DNA from: Pseudogymnoascus destructans
Lineage: Eukaryota > Ascomycota > Leotiomycetes > Thelebolales > Thelebolaceae
Length of the DNA: 64,000 nucleotides
Assembly: GCF_001641265.1 (NCBI RefSeq)
Contig: NW_020167521.1
Location: 248,001-312,000 of the forward strand
Direction: 5' to 3'
Shown here one piece after another: positions 53,627-64,000 of the stretch. A program made the position numbers and the translations under genes. Under the pieces are notes generated by a model. It saw only the letters and a program-made list of their open reading frames with translations, had not been told where the DNA came from and ran no database searches. Within the stretch, counting starts at the first letter, position 1. Each line of letters begins with the position of its first letter.

Positions 53627-55033
53627 GGGTGGTACTGGACTGGATTGATTTGAGAGGGGCGGTGAGAGGTGGGATGGGGTAGGGGGGGACTGGGCGTCGA
53701 TTTGGTGACGGAATGGCGTGGACTGTGTATTGAGGTGTATCAGGTGATGATGTGGATTGAAAAACAGACCTTTTCGGGTGTGTAAGACTTTGCATTGGAC
53801 TGGCGTTGGAACGGCACACTGGTTATTATAGACGCAGCGATTGCCGGGTGGTTGTGCTGTGTTTTGTTGAATATATATTGTATTAAATCACCTATTGCAG
53901 ATCCTCTTCTTCATGCTCTTGTCCGTGCACTCCCACTCCATAGCACTACTGAACTCAAGTGGATAGAGTTGGAGCAGATGGTATATGAAAGTCGAAGGCA
54001 CGATGAGAACAGAAGGCATACAGTATCATAACGTACATATTTGCCTGGTATATACAGCGCTAGGGTATGGCCAGTCGGCTTTAACCGCCGTACTGCTACA
54101 AACATAAAGAACCCATGCATAGCATCTACATCTCATGATGGTGGGATGTGCAACAATGCCACATCCAGCTGAGCAACCGCCGTTGTTGATCCAAGCGCCC
54201 ACGATATCATAGGCGCTTAGGATGAAGACTGTAGTGTAACAAGAAGTTCGGTCATAGTTTCTACATGTCGCCACGGTAGTTGGAGCCACGGCGGGCGTAT
54301 AACGTCTATTTCTTCTACAAGATAACCGCGCATACCCATCTTCATTCATCCTCAGGGTTCTATTGATCCAAGCTCGATTCCGGGAACGTGCTCTCAACCT
54401 CGCCAGGGCGTTATTGATATATCGGAGAGATGGTGATAGTGAATGGTGAGAAGAATGGGAGAAAGATATTAGCTCTTGATAATGAAAAGGGCGAGAGCAG
54501 ACTTCAACTCTGCTATGAGCACATGGAACGGAAACAATGCAAGGGGGATATCGTTTTTATGAGACGCCACGGCCCCTGTGAGACTCGGCCATTTGCAGAG
54601 AACCAACACAGCGCATAGTACGGAGTCTCAGATGAAATACAGCACCCACTCTGTATCACGGCCGGGTAATCCGGAAAGAGGAACAGGCCCCCGTTCTAGG
54701 AATACACAGTATGTAAAGTACGGGTAGGATTGAGTACTGGCATCGCGCGATTATTTGACCAGTTGTGATTACTGCAGTAGCACCGCATTGCAGCGCAGTA
54801 GACCGCGGGAGCAGCCTTCCTCCCTTCCCTCCCCCGGCGGCCGATCTTAACCACGCCATTTTACAACCAACACCTCTCTACCATAGTACTCACGCCAGGG
54901 CAGGGCCGTCGCAGTCGCACACAATCCCTCTCTCTTAGGCTTCCAATATATATACGTTTAGCGCCATGTCTGCTTCTCAATTACATATCGTTATGAATCG
55001 GCAGCTGCTCCAGCAAAAGCATCTCGACGGACC
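53627..55033. other. Intergenic, 1.4 kb
   Basis: Short ORFs on both strands (for example 54026-54397 minus and 54430-54618 plus) show no recognisable family. It contains the promoter of the glycosyltransferase gene with TATATATA near 54950. Confidence 0.4.
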
Positions 55034-56386
55034 ATGAAAGGGAATCTCAGGATCCTGTTATCCGCCGTGTGCCTGTCTCTCGCAGTTGCGTCAATTCTGA
55101 TCAGCGCGGGCTACCTGTCTGCCTCGCCCTCCTCGATCGCGTTCGTGAGGAAATGGGTTGATAGGATATCGCCGTCGTTGACCAAGCAAGTCCCAGATTC
55201 TACTTGTGAGTTGGATGCATACACGTACACGCCATGTAAGCTGGAGCTAATCATGATGGATTGAACAGCTACCAGTGGCCTCAATGGAGAATCGACCCTT
55301 CGAGAGGGCAATGCCACACTTCTTGGGGCGGCGCCAGCCTACATACGAGCTATCATGGCACCCGAAGACAAGACCTTCCCTCGACTAGACTGCCCCGCTC
55401 CACAAGGCGTAAGATACGACTGTCTCAAAGCCAACAAGGAGCAGCTCTCCTTCCGCGCCGTACGACCCAAATACTTCTTTGCCATCGACCTATACCAATG
55501 CGCCGACCTTCTCCCAACTCTGCTTGGCTCAGTCATGGAAGTCATGCGCTTCCTCGGCCCTGAGAACTGCGCCCTCTCCATCATCGAGGGCCGCTCCACC
55601 GACGGGACCTTTGAGATCCTGAAACTGCTGTGTGCCGATATTGAGGGCATGGGCGCGTCATACTTCTTCACCTCCTCGGACCTCAACCCCACCGCCGGGG
55701 CCCGCATCGAGCTCCTAGCCAAGCTGCGCAACATGGCAGTGCACCCGCTGATGTCCCAGCCCGATAAGTACGATCCCGCCACCACCATCCTCCTCAACGA
55801 CGTCGCCATATGCAGGGAAGACATCATGGAGCTACTGCACCAGCGCCTGCACCAGTCCGCCGACATGGTATGCGCCATGGACTGGACGTATGCAGGCGAG
55901 CACCCTACCTTCTACGACGTGTGGATCGCGCGCGACATGGCTGGGGATACATTCTTCCACATCCCACCGGACGGGAGCTGGGACTCAGCGTGGAATCTGT
56001 TTTGGAACAACACGGAGACGCGGGAGCGGTACTTGGAGCACCGGCCCTTCCAAGTGTTCTCGTGCTGGAACGGGGCGACGGTTTTCACGGCCAAGCCGAC
56101 GGAGTGTTTCCAAGGGGAACCGGAGATATTCTGCAAGGAGCTGTGGAAGGCGGGGTATGGCAAGATTGCGGTGGTGCCGAGTGTCAACTTAGAGTACTCG
56201 AATGAGCGGGGGAAGGATATCAAGGCGCTGAAGGGGTATGCGTCGCAGTGGGTGGCCAAGGATGGCGATGATCCGAAAGATACGGCGTTAAAGATCCAGT
56301 GGGTGAAGGATCCGCCAAATTTGGTCAAGTGCATGCCGAATTACCAGGAACAGAGGTGGGTGCCGTGGGATGAGAGTTTGGCGTAA
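55034..56386 (+). CDS. CMT1/CAP59-type alpha-1,3-mannosyltransferase-like protein (GT69)
   Basis: Type II Golgi glycosyltransferase of the cryptococcal mannosyltransferase 1 family, found widely in fungi. Exons 55034-55205 and 55269-56386 give 429 residues. The N-terminal membrane anchor is at about 6-28 (ILLSAVCLSLAVASILISAG). Catalytic-domain features: YFFAIDLYQCADLLPTLLGS, CALSIIEGRSTDGTFEIL, an acidic TTILLNDVAICREDIMELL motif in the place of a DxD-type site, MDWTYAGEHPTFYDVWIARD and FQVFSCWNGATVFTAKP. The acceptor in a non-Cryptococcus fungus is unknown; cell-wall or protein mannans are plausible. Confidence 0.85.
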
Positions 56387-57390
56387 AAAGGGGGTTACAT
56401 AGCGGGATATGTGTAAGACTATTGTAGGCACGGAACAATATATAATAATAATCTATCATCGATGTTTAATGTCTACGGGGAGACAACTCGTACACTTGCC
56501 TTGAAGGTGGTTATTATATGATCATATTAAACACTCTCCCGCCAACCCTTCTGAGCTTCGCTCCCCAAGTCTGTATGGCCCATCCCGCGCGTTCGACAGC
56601 CCATCAGCTCGCCAGTCCAACAGCCCTCCAACCATGGTTTGGATATTTTGCGCCCCTCAGGACTAGAAGGGTCAGTAAACCATGGTTAATTGATTTGGTT
56701 TTGCGCAGATCCATCTAGAAAGGGGGCAGTTCTGCGCCAAATTGAAATAAAAAAAGTACAAAGAGCACGAGTTACTTCAAAGAAATATCATCGAGTCTTG
56801 CATTTTGGGTTTTGTCTGGATTCGACATTTTCCGAACTGATGCCTTGTCCTTTTCGTTATGTTTATTTCTTATTCTACAGAATGATACTTGTTTCGTCTC
56901 ACCCAACACTTTAGAGAGCCCGGATTTTGATTGTCACGTCGAAACGAACAATACTATTATGTCTCAGCTATAACAATGGACAGGATAGATTCCCCAAAGG
57001 CGCCTCAATGGCCACATTCACCACTCGGACAATGCGATTATGTTTTGCCGGAGATAAAGGGAACGAGTGGACTCAACAATGCCACGTCACTGCTGAAGCA
57101 GACAAGATTTATTACTCTTCATTTGCTACTTCCTTCAGCCAAAGAAATATACCGATCCTCAAAGCAACTCAAGCCCCAGGTCCGTCCCGCCGGCCCACCT
57201 GCTCTCCTCTCTCTCTTCCCAGAGAGTTATACGACAAATTCTATTTCGTTCTCAAGCACACCAGCACCAATACTCAGCTCTGGCCCCGATCGCCTCCTTT
57301 GCCCGCCGAAATACTGCATCATAATCCCCGCCCTTTTTGACAACATATAGCCCAGCGTTGGCTCTTGGTTTTGGAGAAGTGCTGTGAAGA
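56387..57390. other. Intergenic with overlapping unrecognised ORFs
   Basis: Two plus-strand ORFs of about 140 codons overlap in different frames at 56927-57350. Neither has a recognisable domain; at most one could be real. Confidence 0.35.
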
Positions 57391-58746
57391 TTATGCGATG
57401 AGGTGGTTCAGTTTGCTCGCCAAGATGGTCTCGAGACGGAGTTTCCCCTCCTCTGAACTCGCGACCTCTGCCATGTCATCACACCCAGGAGGGAGATCTT
57501 CGTCCCATTTAGGGTATCCCGCCCTGCCTTTCATGTTGAGCAAAACACACATCCGAAAATGGTGCTTTAAGAGGCCCCGGCATGGTTGGTATTGCGAGAC
57601 TGTGTCTGGATCCTGATACATCTGGATGTGGTCTAACGTAGCAACGTTGGCAAAGCAATACGTCTTATATCCGCGCTAGATTATATAATTAGAACTATAA
57701 AGTAGAAACTATTTAGCAATGACTTACATCAGGATTAATGGCAAGGCGATATGTGTCGAACAACTGGTGGACATCGGAGCGTAGAAGTATTCCATTTTGT
57801 ACGGAATTAATGCCAGACTCTCCAACGTATCTATCGTCGGTTATCTGCCTTTGCCAAAGTTGCGCCTTCCACTATGTAAACGTTAGATTTGAAATAATCA
57901 AGAGTAGTTATGAGCTTCATACCATGTCGAGATGTGCCAATGGAAATATGTGCGCAGCCTCCAGACGAACGAAATCCACATCATCGAGTGGTTTCTCGCC
58001 AGTGACGACACAACGCCCATCACGTTCGCGGACCCGGTTCCGAAAGGTCTTCGTCTATACAAGTATTAGAGTTTGAAACGATTTAGTTGATGACTCAGAT
58101 GATGGAAATTCGATCTCAAAGCCCAGGACCAAGGCACCTAAGAGCAAAAAACGGAAGAGGAGCTGAGAGTGTGAGAGTGGCCTATGTCGAAAAAAGGCTG
58201 CATGAGTTCGTGAGACGGCGCCATAATGAGTTCCAGGAACGAGTAGAGTCATGCTATCTCCCAACCGGTGTTTCTCATCGATCGTGAGAGGAAACCAAGT
58301 ATAGAAATTCACAAACTTACACGAGGATCTAACTTCGATGATGATGCACGAGTAGAAGTGCGTGGCATAGGATTCTGGCGATTGATACGAATGTTAATAC
58401 TAGCACCTGAATCCAAAAGTATTAGTCTCGATAAATCTAGAAACTAGAGTAACTATAGCTTACCATCAGGGCTTAGAATCACGTAAAAACCAGTCGAAAT
58501 CTGATTATTGTTTCCCTGCATTACAATCGCTGGTCCATGTTGCGCTAGAGGGTTAACTGGGTCGCCCAGCTCGAGGCAGCGGAAGGGAGCGTAGCTGTCG
58601 ACAGGTTCCTCAACAACAACCTCGATCCATTCTGCCATTTCCGACCAGGTGAGCGGCCCGTTCTGCCAGGCACTAGAGATCTCATTGTTTTTTCCATCTA
58701 CAAAGTGGATGTTGCGATGAATGTTTGAATGGCGGTGGCCACGCAT
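57391..58746 (-). CDS. HNH endonuclease-like protein of a fungal family
   Basis: N-terminal exon 58746 to about 58459 encodes MRGHRHSNIHRNIHFVDGK and ends FYVILSPDG; an exon around 58400-58312 follows (ASINIRINRQNPMPRTS). The HNH part uses 58054-57923, 57871-57728 and 57675-57391. HNH residues are visible in RDGRCVVTGEKP, EAAHIFPLAHLDM, ESGINSVQNGILLRSDVHQL and FDTY. The C-terminal RGLLKHHFRMCVLLNMKG is typical of this family of unknown role. The join between about 58312 and 58054 does not keep phase with a single simple intron, so an extra exon or a frame lesion there is possible. No other stop found. Confidence 0.7.
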
Positions 58747-59391
58747 AGTGTAAATACAACTAGAAGTGCCTTCTGTGAGAGTGTAAAAGATTGTGAATTC
58801 GAGATGAGGCTAGTTTAAGAATGTGTGAGAGGCTGAGGCAGAGGCTAAGGTGGCTATGACAGGATTTCACGTCAGGGCCGCGCACGTATGATGATTGTTC
58901 CGTAAACTTAAGGAAGCACGTTAATCAACTTAATCGGCTTCTAAAATTCAAGTCTCGCTCTACATTATGTACTAATATTTGGCATGGCTCGATTTAGAGC
59001 TCGGGAAGCAACTGCTTATTATTAAAGAGGGCAAAGTTGCAATGAGCGACAGAGCATCCCCCCCCGTTTTCAACCACAGCTTCTTTCTCAACGTATAGAT
59101 ATTAATCAAGCCTAAGTTATAAGCTGGTTTTTCTAATACAACTTACTTCTTAAATATGGATGTTTTATATTTATTATATTTATCGTCCATTATGAGAACG
59201 CCCGCACTATAGTGAACTGTCTATCCGTGGGGTTGTGGGGTACCATCACGAACCCGCCACGAACGAATTCAAGTTATACTTAAAATATTCGGCCGTGACA
59301 AAGTGGTTGCATCGAGGGGAAATTCTCCTTATTGGCTAACATCCGGAATTTGTCCATTGCCATCCCAATGACCGTCTTCCTAGATATTCGG
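58747..59391. other. Intergenic
   Basis: AT-rich stretch near 59080-59220. No gene seen. Confidence 0.4.
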
Positions 59392-59577
59392 CTACTTTCG
59401 CCTCTCCCCACGGGAGAGGCGGCGCGCGATCAGGCCGTGGCCGGTGCCGAGCTCGAGGAGGGAGGTGGTTGGGCCATGGTGGTAGCGGAGGAGGGTGTTG
59501 TAGAAGGTCTGGGAGTTGGTTGGGCGGAAGGAGGCATAGGAGGAGGCTGAGAAGGAGGATTTACTGTGTAACTTCGG
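59392..59577 (-). pseudogene. Methyltransferase N-terminal fragment
   Basis: An open stretch bounded by stops reads KLHSKSSFSASSYASFRPTN, then QTFYNTLLRYHHGPTTSLLE, then LGTGHGLIARRLSRGE. This matches the start and SAM-binding motif I (LELGTGHG) of the class I methyltransferases near trans-aconitate methyltransferase. It stops at 59392-59394 and has a TAG directly upstream (59578-59580); the rest of the enzyme is absent. A truncated relic, not listed by ordinary ORF length cut-offs in this frame. Confidence 0.7.
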
Positions 59578-60059
59578 CTATGACGCAAAGGAAGCGCGGA
59601 TTGATGGGACATCTGAGAGGTCCGTAAGCGCCACGATTGGAAACAATTCTTAAAAGCAAACTGGCCGAGTACAAGGTGAACAGTGCTTAAAACCCCCAAT
59701 TTGATAGTATATATATTAGGATAACAATGATACAACTGGTAGACTTATTAGGGAATTGTGAGCCAGAGGAATCTCTTATCTCGTGAGAGTAGACCCGTCC
59801 GCTATGATTACGAAGACTGAACGCTAGCCCTCCTCCATATGTCCGCGTTTTCAACACCTACTTATGGTATAGTATATCCTCTACGGCCGGGGTTCGGTCT
59901 CAAGACCCTCGTCTTACCACGGCTTGCCACGGCCTGTCTTGTGCCTCACTAGGGAGGGACGGAGCGGGGGGGGGTACGCCTGCTTATTGCCCGTCGGATG
60001 GGCCAGGATTTCACCTCCATAAAGGTATCACCACATATGTGCGGGCGCTTGCAAGAAGG

Positions 60060-60250
60060 CCCATTAGCGGGAACGTCCGTCAGTAAGAACATCCGTTAGC
60101 TATAAAGTTTGACGGTGAGATTATCAGACAGTGAGAATATTTAGCAGTGAGAAGGTCCGACAATCGACAGTGAGAAAGAGCAGCAGTGAGAAGAGGCGCA
60201 GCGACAAGGTCCGTCAGCAAGAAGGTCTATCGACGAGAACAACACCAGCA
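60060..60250. repeat. Degenerate short repeat array (GTCCGTCAGTGAGAA-like)
   Basis: About ten imperfect copies of CAGTGAGAA / GTCAGNAAGAAGGTC spaced 15-25 bp. Non-coding. Confidence 0.6.
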
Positions 60251-60523
60251 ACAGCATTAATTTCGCAGCTAATGACAATATGCTCAAATCTCGAGTTGTG
60301 ATGACGACCGTCGCCGTTTGCGTAAGAGCAGTTCCGCCCTAGGACAAACGGAGTACCATGTTGGTCTGCTGTTCCACGTGAGCACTTCGGCAGCCTGTGT
60401 CTTTCATATTAACAAGTTTTCGTGTAGAAAAGGGGATAATTACGCGCCGATATTCGATTTGGAGTAACTGGATCGTCGAAAGACCCTGATATGATTATTC
60501 TAGTTCTAAGTGACTAAGAACAT

Positions 60524-60943
60524 TTTTTATATTCGTAGTTGCTGTAAACACAACAAACGCCAACAGAATCTATAAGCTGTTTTTAGTTTTTAGTTTTAAG
60601 GTGACTGTTATCTGTAGTTTTATTCGTAGTTGCTATAAACACTTAAAGCCATAATAGGATCTATAAGCCGTTTCTTGCCTTAAAGTTAATGTTATCTATA
60701 TTCCCATTTATAGTTATTATAGACACTTAAGGCTATCATAGGATCTATAAGCTGTTTCTTAACTTAAGGTGGCTGTTATCCATATTCCCCTTTATAGTTA
60801 TTATAAGCACTTAAAACTATAATAGGATCTATAAGCTGTTTCTAACCTCAAAGCGACTGTTATCTGTAGCCCTGTCCATAGTTGCTATGAACGCCTAAAG
60901 CCTAGCAGGATTCATGACCCATTTCTAGCCTTACCGTAACTAT
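60524..60943. repeat. Minisatellite, five units of exactly 84 bp
   Basis: Unit starts at 60524, 60608, 60692, 60776 and 60860 (TTATCTGTAG or variants). The best conserved core is AGGATCTATAAGCTGTTTCT. Units have diverged by many substitutions, yet the period is constant. The region 59600-61235 around it holds no gene. Confidence 0.9.
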
Positions 60944-61235
60944 TTTCCACATTGTCCCATTCATAAGTTCTAACGGGACGAGCAGGCCATTTGAGAAGTT
61001 ATTGCGTGAATGCTAAAGGTAAGCCTCTGTTGTATATGAATATAAAAATACAGACGGCTACTTTTCCTTGACACCAAAAATTGTTCAAGTCACTTGGGGT
61101 TTGCAGCGGTTGAATAAAGATTCCGAAGAAACAATTTTAAAAATTCCAAATTTTTCTATAGTATGAGCATTTGATTGAAATCTACTGTACACTAAGTGCT
61201 ATACTACCATCGCCACCCCGTTCCCAATTAACTCT

Positions 61236-63199
61236 CTAGTCGGACTTCTCAAGATCAGCCAAAATCTTCTCTCCCTTGGCGCGCGCAGACTCAAAGTCTC
61301 CCACCATGTAGAAAGCGTTCTCGGGAAGGTTGTCACCCTCACCAGCCATGATGCGCTTGAACGAATCAATGGTCTTGGGGAGGTCGACGAGGGTACCCTG
61401 GATACCAGTGAAAACCTGTGAAGGAATTAGTAATTGTCACGTGCAAACGGTTACAGGGATAACATACCTCAGCGACGGCGAAGGGTTGAGACAGGAAACG
61501 CTGGACCTTGCGGGCACGCTCCACGGTAAGCTTGTCAGCCTCAGACAGCTCATCCATTCCGAGAATGGCGATGATGTCCTGGAGGGACTTGTACTCCTGG
61601 AGCATCTGCTGGACCTTGGTGGCGGTGTCGTAGTGGTCCTGTCCGATGACACGGGGATCCAACATACGGGACTTGGAGTCAAGGGGATCGACGGCAGGGT
61701 AGATACCAAGCTCAGAGATACCACGTGACAGCACAGTCGTGGAATCCAAATGGGCGAAGGTGGAGGCCTGTTGGTTTAAATTAGTTCTTGATCCACTCAT
61801 ACCTCGCTCATGGGGAAACTCACGGGGGCGGGATCAGTCAAATCATCAGCAGGCACGTAGACGGCCTGGACGGAGGTAATGGAACCCTTGGTGGTGGTGG
61901 TAATACGCTCTTGCATGAGACCCATGTCTACGGCGAGGGTTGGCTGGTAACCGACGGCAGATGGGATACGACCAAGCAGAGCAGACACCTCGGAACCGGC
62001 CTGGGTGAAGCGGAAAATGTTGTCAATGAAGAGGAGCACATCCTGTCCCTCAACATCACGGAAGTACTCAGCGACAGTGAGACCGGTAAGGGCGACACGG
62101 GCACGGGCTCCCGGGGGCTCGTTCATCTGACCGAAGACCAAGGCGACCTTGGACTCTCCCTCAAGGTTGATGACCTTGGTCTCCTGCATCTCGTGGTACA
62201 GATCGTTACCCTCACGGGTACGCTCTCCGACACCAGTGAAGACAGAGTAACCACCGTGGGCCTTGGCGATGTTGTTAATCAGCTCCTGAATGAAGACAGT
62301 CTTTCCGACACCGGCACCTCCGAAGAGACCAATCTTTCCACCACGAGCGTAGGGAGCGAGGAGATCGACGACCTTGATACCAGTAACAAGGACCTCGGCG
62401 CTAGTGGACTGCTCGGTGAAAGGGGGAGCGTCAGCGTGGATGGAAGCACGCTTGGCGGTCTTGATCGGACCACGCTCGTCAATGGGGTCACCAGTGACGT
62501 TCATGATGCGACCAAGAGTCTCGGGACCGACTGGAACCATGATGGGGTTGCCGGTATCGGTTGCACGGTGACCACGGACGAGACCCTCGGTACCTATCAG
62601 GTGTTAGCGTTTTGTTGAAATTGGTCAAAAAAATCAATTGTAGCTTACCATCCATAGCAATACAACGAACAACGTTCTCTCCCAAATGTTGCTATCCTCA
62701 ATGTCAGCAATTGTATTTTGATGTTTTCAATGGATTGTCGGGTTGACGTACAGCGACCTCGAGGACGAGTCTCTGGTCACCATTTTGTGTCTCCAGAGCG
62801 TTGAGAATCGGGGGAAGCTTGTCGGTGTCAAACTTGACTGTAGGAAACCATTAGCAAGTGTTTTCTTGATCGAGAAGTCATCAATTGAGATGGATTGATG
62901 TCTTTTAAAGCTTCTCGGCGTTTCCCATCAGAGTTTTAGCCTACCATCAACAACGGCACCAATGACCTGATGAATCTTGCCGTGGGATGACGCGTCAGTG
63001 CTGGCAAAGCGCGCAGCAGAGGCCTTCAGGCCGGTGCGAGCAGCTGGGCGAAGGGCATTGCGCGATGCTGCTGCCACCGATGGGCGGACAGCTTTGAGAA
63101 GTCCGCTATAGCCGAAAGCCGAGTCAGCTCAATTGATCCAACGCGAAGACCTAGGGGGTTAAATAAAGCTTCAATGGGTAAGACGCACCTCTTGAACAT
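61236..63199 (-). CDS. ATP2: ATP synthase F1 subunit beta, mitochondrial
   Basis: Catalytic subunit of mitochondrial ATP synthase. Exons 63199-63189 (11 nt), 63105-62945, 62837-62752, 62691-62649, 62593-61824, 61767-61468 and 61415-61236 give 516 residues. The N-terminal presequence is Ala/Arg/Ser-rich (MFKSGLLKAVRPSVAAASRN, then ALRPAARTGLKASAARFAST). Walker A GGAGVGKT, Walker B VLLFIDNIFRF, catalytic Glu in GERTREGNDLYHEM, and the subunit signature PAVDPLDSKS are all present. It ends ILADLEKSD. All borders are GT-AG and frame-keeping. Confidence 0.97.
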
Positions 63200-63788
63200 C
63201 TTGACAGATGGTAAAGAGCGATGTAATATGTGGATGGGGAGATGGAGGTAATGGCAGACGGTCTTGAGGTAGGAGATGAGTTCTGTCGTGAAAGTCGGAA
63301 ATCGACTCTCTGGCTCGCTTAAAATATCTTGGCAGACTAAGTTCCTACAGAGTATGTCAACAACAGCCGCTTTGGCGTCTTATCTCGAAGTTTATCCCAT
63401 ACCTATCGTTGAATTATACAGATCGGATGCTTTCTTTATTTCTCATATTGCTGAATGAAGTCTTTAGAGATAAATTTTAATTCATACAGCCCCCGAGGAC
63501 AGATATCTGCTCATTCTGCAGATTCACGTGATATCGGGATGTCCCGGTTGAGTCGGATTAATAGGAGAAAACGGATTTTGTCTCACGGGCCTCCGGCGCG
63601 AAGGACATTAATTATCTCGGCTGCACAAAAACAACATTCAGGAGAAAGATATCCCTTTTATAATTTGCCATGGACTAACTAAGAACGCTGAATGTTGTAG
63701 CTAACACTAAATATTTTTCCAAGCTCGCTCACAAAAAATGAAAAATTCTAATTACAATAGGAAAAGTAGCGAATTTAAAATTAGAGGC
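63200..63788. other. Intergenic 5' of ATP2
   Basis: ATP2 promoter side; no other gene seen. Confidence 0.4.
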
Positions 63789-64000
63789 CTAAAGTGTCTC
63801 TTCCAGCGCGAGAACCTGCATTGCATTAGTTTTCTGCATAAAAATAATTCATTGGAAAAATAAAAAGACTTACGATGGCAGTTCGTGTTGGGATATACAC
63901 CTGGGTGAAGTTCTTGCGGTCATTCCACTCGAATGGCGTGGTAAAGAATCGGCTGCCGGCATCGATCCTCTCGAAGCCGCCGAGATCCGTGGAGTCGGTG
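63789..64000 (-). CDS. GLC3: 1,4-alpha-glucan (glycogen) branching enzyme, C-terminal end (cut by window end)
   Basis: The last two exons are 64000-63874 and 63815-63789, separated by a 58-nt GTAAGT...GCAG intron. The encoded end reads DLGGFERIDAGSRFFTTPFE, then WNDRKNFTQVYIPTRTAI and VLALEETL-stop. This matches the C-terminal beta domain of eukaryotic glycogen branching enzymes. The rest lies beyond the window. Confidence 0.8.

Noticed and set aside
56927..57350. Two overlapping plus ORFs of about 140 codons
   Set aside because: Neither shows a known domain, and overlap in two frames suggests chance openness of a CT-rich stretch.
59430..59735. Pro/Ser-rich minus ORF of 101 codons
   Set aside because: The neighbouring frame carries the methyltransferase motif, so this frame is its shadow.
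60524..60943. Regular repeats considered as a CRISPR array
   Set aside because: Units are directly adjacent with no unique spacers, and the genome is eukaryotic.
61788..62618. 276-codon plus-strand ORF
   Set aside because: Antisense shadow of ATP synthase beta, produced by its codon bias.

Overview
This is chromosomal DNA of a filamentous ascomycete (Pezizomycotina). The genes carry short introns, about 48-140 nt, with GTATGT/GTAAGT-type donors and CTAAC-like branch points. The proteins are recognisably fungal (HAK potassium transporter, YVC1-like TRP channel, Nha1 antiporter, CMT1/CAP59-type glycosyltransferase, Rab11, Rvb2, Brx1, ATP synthase beta), and the transposons are of fungal pogo/Fot, hAT and chromodomain-Gypsy types. 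The species cannot be fixed from the sequence alone.

Region 1 (1-9.2 kb) is a cluster of cation transport genes: the 5' part of a HAK K+ transporter (cut by the window edge), a YVC1-like TRP channel, a second HAK-type gene wrecked by frameshifts and a stop, and an Nha1-type Na+,K+/H+ antiporter. Region 2 (10.3-21.7 kb) is a three-level nest of transposons. A pogo/Fot element is split inside its last zinc-knuckle codons by a hAT element, and the hAT element is split inside its transposase by a complete 7.0-kb Ty3/Gypsy chromovirus with two 475-bp LTRs that differ at one base. All target-site duplications and terminal repeats are still readable. The Gypsy element carries an extra antisense ORF with a Zn(II)2Cys6-like cysteine pattern, a canonical A_AAA_AAC heptamer just before pol, and a possible self-priming site.

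Region 3 (21.7-64 kb) is ordinary gene-rich sequence broken by small relics (ankyrin, GFA/CENP-V and methyltransferase fragments). Intact genes in order: SelO/Fmp40 AMPylase, aldo-keto reductase, an unknown protein, an acyl-CoA-binding membrane protein (Atg37/ACBD5-like), a ubiquitin-like/WLM metalloprotease (Wss1-like), an F-box protein, Brx1, Rab11/Ypt3, a large chromodomain protein, Rvb2, an RG-rich coiled-coil protein, a KPWE-domain protein (Pex39-like), an LSM14/Scd6 RNA-binding protein, the KDEL receptor Erd2, a CMT1-family glycosyltransferase, an HNH endonuclease-like protein, ATP synthase beta, and the 3' end of the glycogen branching enzyme gene. A minisatellite with an exact 84-bp period lies before ATP synthase beta.

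Exon-intron structures were worked out by hand from reading frame, splice consensus and family conservation. No database search was run.
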